NCBI GenBank assembly: GCA_002439665.1
Contig: DJPC01000172.1
Span: forward strand, 1 to 16,720
DNA: 16,720 bases
Origin: Dialister sp. UBA6422
GTDB taxonomy: Bacteria; Bacillota; Negativicutes; Veillonellales; Dialisteraceae
Direction: 5' to 3'
This document shows, piece after piece, positions 14,609-16,720 of the stretch. Positions within the stretch are counted from its first letter, which is position 1, and each line of letters begins with the position of its first letter. The position numbers and the translations under genes were made by a program. Under the pieces are notes generated by a model. It worked only from the letters and a program-made list of their open reading frames with translations. It was not told where the DNA came from and did no database searches.

Positions 14609-16666
14609 ATGAAAGAAGAGCCAAGCATTTGTGATAAAAAAGATATCTATAGTATTACATTGAGTAAGCAGCAGCGAGTGGAAAAACTTCTGTCTGGATT
14701 AGGCACCGATTACACCATTGTGCTTTTAATCAATCTAGATACGGATAATTTTGAAATCATTTTGAATCAATCATCCAATAACATTGCTCATCAACCTAAA
14801 ACCATCCGATATCGAGACTATTTGGATAACTATGCCAATCAGTATGTAGTAAAGGAATCCAAAGAGGACATGAAGTATATGCTACGCACTGATCACTTGC
14901 TTAACCACTTCCAAAATCACAAAGACCTCTATTTTCGTTTTGCTTCTGTTCCTAATTCCCTAGGCCAAACACACTTTGAAGCCCATGCAGTCAGACAATA
15001 TGAAAAGAATGGTCATTTTGCAGTGATTGGTTTTCGCTGTGTAGATGGCATCGTAGAAAAAGAATTGGCTTATCAAAGAGAATTAGACAAAGCTTACCAA
15101 TTGGCCCGAAAGCAACTGGACGTGATCACCGCTTCTCTTCCTGGAGGGCTTAAAATTTCCTATGATGATGACCGCTATACATTTAAATATGTATCCAAAC
15201 AATATGCTGCCATTTTAGGTTATACCGTTCCAGAATTACTTGCCGCTTCCGGTGGAAGTATCATCGGTATTGCCCATCCCGATGATTTGGAAAGAGGTAT
15301 TCAGGAAGCACTCTCCCAATATGAAACAAGCGACAGCTATGCCATCACCTATCGCATGCGCTGCAAAGATGGCAGTTATAAGTACATTGAAGATCATGGT
15401 CATAAAGTCATCACCGAAGATGGTAGGGTAGAACATTGGAACCTCATCTTAGATAAAGATGAACTGGTCAATAAAACCATCGAGCTAGAAACAGCTCGCA
15501 GGGCTGATGAAATGAAAACAGCTTTTCTTTCACGCATGAGCCATGATATCCGTACGCCACTAAATGGTATTTTAGGACTTTTAGAATATGCGCTTCGCCA
15601 TCCTGATGATATTGAAACCATTCGAAACAATCGAAAAAAAGCGTATGTAGCTTCCAAGCATTTATTATCTTTGGTCAATGATGTGCTAGAGCTAAACAAA
15701 CTAGATGACAGAAAAATCACACTGCTTCGTGAACCTTTTGATTTATTAACCCTATTACAAGAAGTCAATACCATTACAGAAATGCGCTCTTCTGACTATG
15801 GTATTACACTTCATATAAATTCCAGCTGTCTTGCCATCAAGAATCGATATCTTTTCGGCAGCCCCCTCCATATCAAACAAATTCTGATCAATATCATTTC
15901 CAACGCCATCAAGTACAACCATCCCAGTGGTTCCGTATGGTGCCAGTTAAAAGAAAAAGAGCTTCCCCATGACCAAGTACAATTCACTTTTTCTGTAGTG
16001 GATAACGGCATCGGCATGAGCCAGGACTTTTTAAAGAAGATTTTTGACCCCTTTGCCCAAGAAGCGCCTGATAGTATCCGTACTCACTATACAGGGACAG
16101 GACTCGGTATGGCCATTGTGAAACGACTGATCGATCGCATGGGCGGCCGCATCAAAATTAAAAGTACAATCGGCACTGGAACTTCGGTTGAAATCGTATT
16201 AATCTTTGATAAATCCGATCCTATAGTTCTTCCTCCCCCTGCTAAAGACACACAAGCAGAAGACCTACAAGGCGTGCGGGCTCTATTGGTAGAAGATAAT
16301 GAGCTCAATATGGAAATCGCTAAATTCATTCTAGACGATGCCCATATCGAAGTAGTGGAAGCACAAAATGGCAAAAAAGCCATTGAAGAATTTCAAAATC
16401 ATGAAGAAAACTACTTTGATGTGATTCTTATGGATGTGATGATGCCTGTTATGGATGGACTCACTGCCACAAAAATCATCCGAAAACTTCCAAGGAAAGA
16501 TGCCAAGACCATTCCTATTTTTGCTATGACAGCCAATGCTTTTGCAGAAGATGCAATGCAGGCACGAGAAGCAGGTATGAATGAACATTTATCAAAACCA
16601 CTAGATATCAAACAATTAATCAGTAAGATTGCTCAATACTGTAAAACGGAAACAGATAAGACATAA
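14609..16666 (+). CDS. Soluble hybrid sensor histidine kinase with PAS and receiver domains
   Basis: A 685-residue cytoplasmic protein with no membrane segment or signal peptide. In order: an N-terminal PAS-like sensor region (about 30-150), a PAS domain with PAC tail (about 165-285; AILGYTVPELL, HPDDLERG, RCKDGSYKYIEDHG), a short helix, the HisKA H-box FLSRMSHDIRTPLNG (H312 phosphorylated), the ATPase domain (N432, DNGIGM 465-470, GTGLGM 496-501) and a receiver (E562, D563, phosphoacceptor D609, T641, K663). There is no HPt domain or output domain, so the partner is elsewhere. The PAS ligand is unknown; no obvious haem or FMN signature is seen. The ATG at 14609 is favoured over the GTG at 14606, since AAGGAG lies seven bases upstream. 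It is transcribed away from the ech operon; control of that operon is only inferred. Confidence 0.93.
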   Translation: MKEEPSICDKKDIYSITLSKQQRVEKLLSGLGTDYTIVLLINLDTDNFEIILNQSSNNIAHQPKTIRYRDYLDNYANQYVVKESKEDMKYMLRTDHLLNHFQNHKDLYFRFASVPNSLGQTHFEAHAVRQYEKNGHFAVIGFRCVDGIVEKELAYQRELDKAYQLARKQLDVITASLPGGLKISYDDDRYTFKYVSKQYAAILGYTVPELLAASGGSIIGIAHPDDLERGIQEALSQYETSDSYAITYRMRCKDGSYKYIEDHGHKVITEDGRVEHWNLILDKDELVNKTIELETARRADEMKTAFLSRMSHDIRTPLNGILGLLEYALRHPDDIETIRNNRKKAYVASKHLLSLVNDVLELNKLDDRKITLLREPFDLLTLLQEVNTITEMRSSDYGITLHINSSCLAIKNRYLFGSPLHIKQILINIISNAIKYNHPSGSVWCQLKEKELPHDQVQFTFSVVDNGIGMSQDFLKKIFDPFAQEAPDSIRTHYTGTGLGMAIVKRLIDRMGGRIKIKSTIGTGTSVEIVLIFDKSDPIVLPPPAKDTQAEDLQGVRALLVEDNELNMEIAKFILDDAHIEVVEAQNGKKAIEEFQNHEENYFDVILMDVMMPVMDGLTATKIIRKLPRKDAKTIPIFAMTANAFAEDAMQAREAGMNEHLSKPLDIKQLISKIAQYCKTETDKT

Positions 16667-16690
16667 GCTTCTTGGCACCAGAAAAAATTA

Positions 16691-16703
16691 ACCAGTAACT
16701 GGT
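16691..16703. repeat. ACCAGT-A-ACTGGT palindrome after the kinase gene
   Basis: A 13-bp perfect dyad lies 25 bp after the kinase stop. With a four- to five-base loop the stem is short and no run of T follows directly, so it is a poor terminator. It shares ACTGGTCATT with the cupin-HAD gap. Confidence 0.35.
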
Positions 16704-16720
16704 CATTAATTCACTTCTTT

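Noticed and set aside
15400..15774. Minus-strand ORF inside the kinase gene
   Set aside because: It is a low-complexity serine-rich shadow of the HisKA region on the other strand.
16691..16720. Rho-independent terminator of the kinase gene
   Set aside because: The stem is short, with a one-base centre, and there is no direct run of T; the window ends before more can be seen.

Overview
The window is one long leftward (minus-strand) gene cluster for an energy-converting [NiFe] hydrogenase of the Ech type (group 4) together with its complete nickel-iron maturation set. A hybrid sensor histidine kinase points the other way at the right-hand end. The moderately AT-rich DNA, strong AGGAGG ribosome sites, tightly packed or overlapping genes and protein flavour suggest an anaerobic, fermentative member of the Bacillota. 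A Negativicutes-like or clostridial host is plausible, but the genus cannot be fixed from the sequence alone.

Layout, in transcription order on the minus strand: echA (13851-11950, NuoL-like proton-pumping subunit), echB (11957-11082, NuoH-like), echC (10988-10554, NuoB-like small subunit), echD (10477-10037, NuoC-like), echE (10044-8959, NiFe large subunit) and an echF-position gene (8908-7130). These are followed without a break by hypA, hypB, hypF, hypC, hypD and hypE (7137-1103), then a small cupin protein (1048-599) and a HAD phosphatase that runs off the left edge. On the plus strand, 14609-16666 encodes a soluble PAS/histidine kinase/receiver protein. The two transcription units are separated by about 750 bp of AT-rich DNA with inverted repeats and candidate promoters but no credible ORF.

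The genes fit one job. EchA and EchB form the membrane ion-translocating arm; EchC, EchD, EchE and the ferredoxin subunit form the soluble arm, which passes electrons from reduced ferredoxin to protons (or the reverse) while moving ions. HypA/HypB insert nickel, and HypF/HypE/HypC/HypD build and deliver the Fe(CN)2CO group. The large subunit ends directly after its C-terminal cysteine motif, and no maturation endopeptidase gene is present, which agrees with an unprocessed EchE.

Three things stand out. (1) The EchF subunit, normally a small two-cluster protein, is here a 592-residue polyferredoxin with five tandem EchF-like modules and ten intact [4Fe-4S] motifs. (2) An exact match to the ParB-binding parS consensus lies in the hypD-hypE gap, which suggests this hydrogenase locus is part of the origin-proximal centromere region. 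(3) A perfect 22-bp palindrome covers the echF stop, the end of the hypA Shine-Dalgarno and the hypA start, a likely translational-coupling hairpin. Candidate operators also sit at the promoters of both divergent units.
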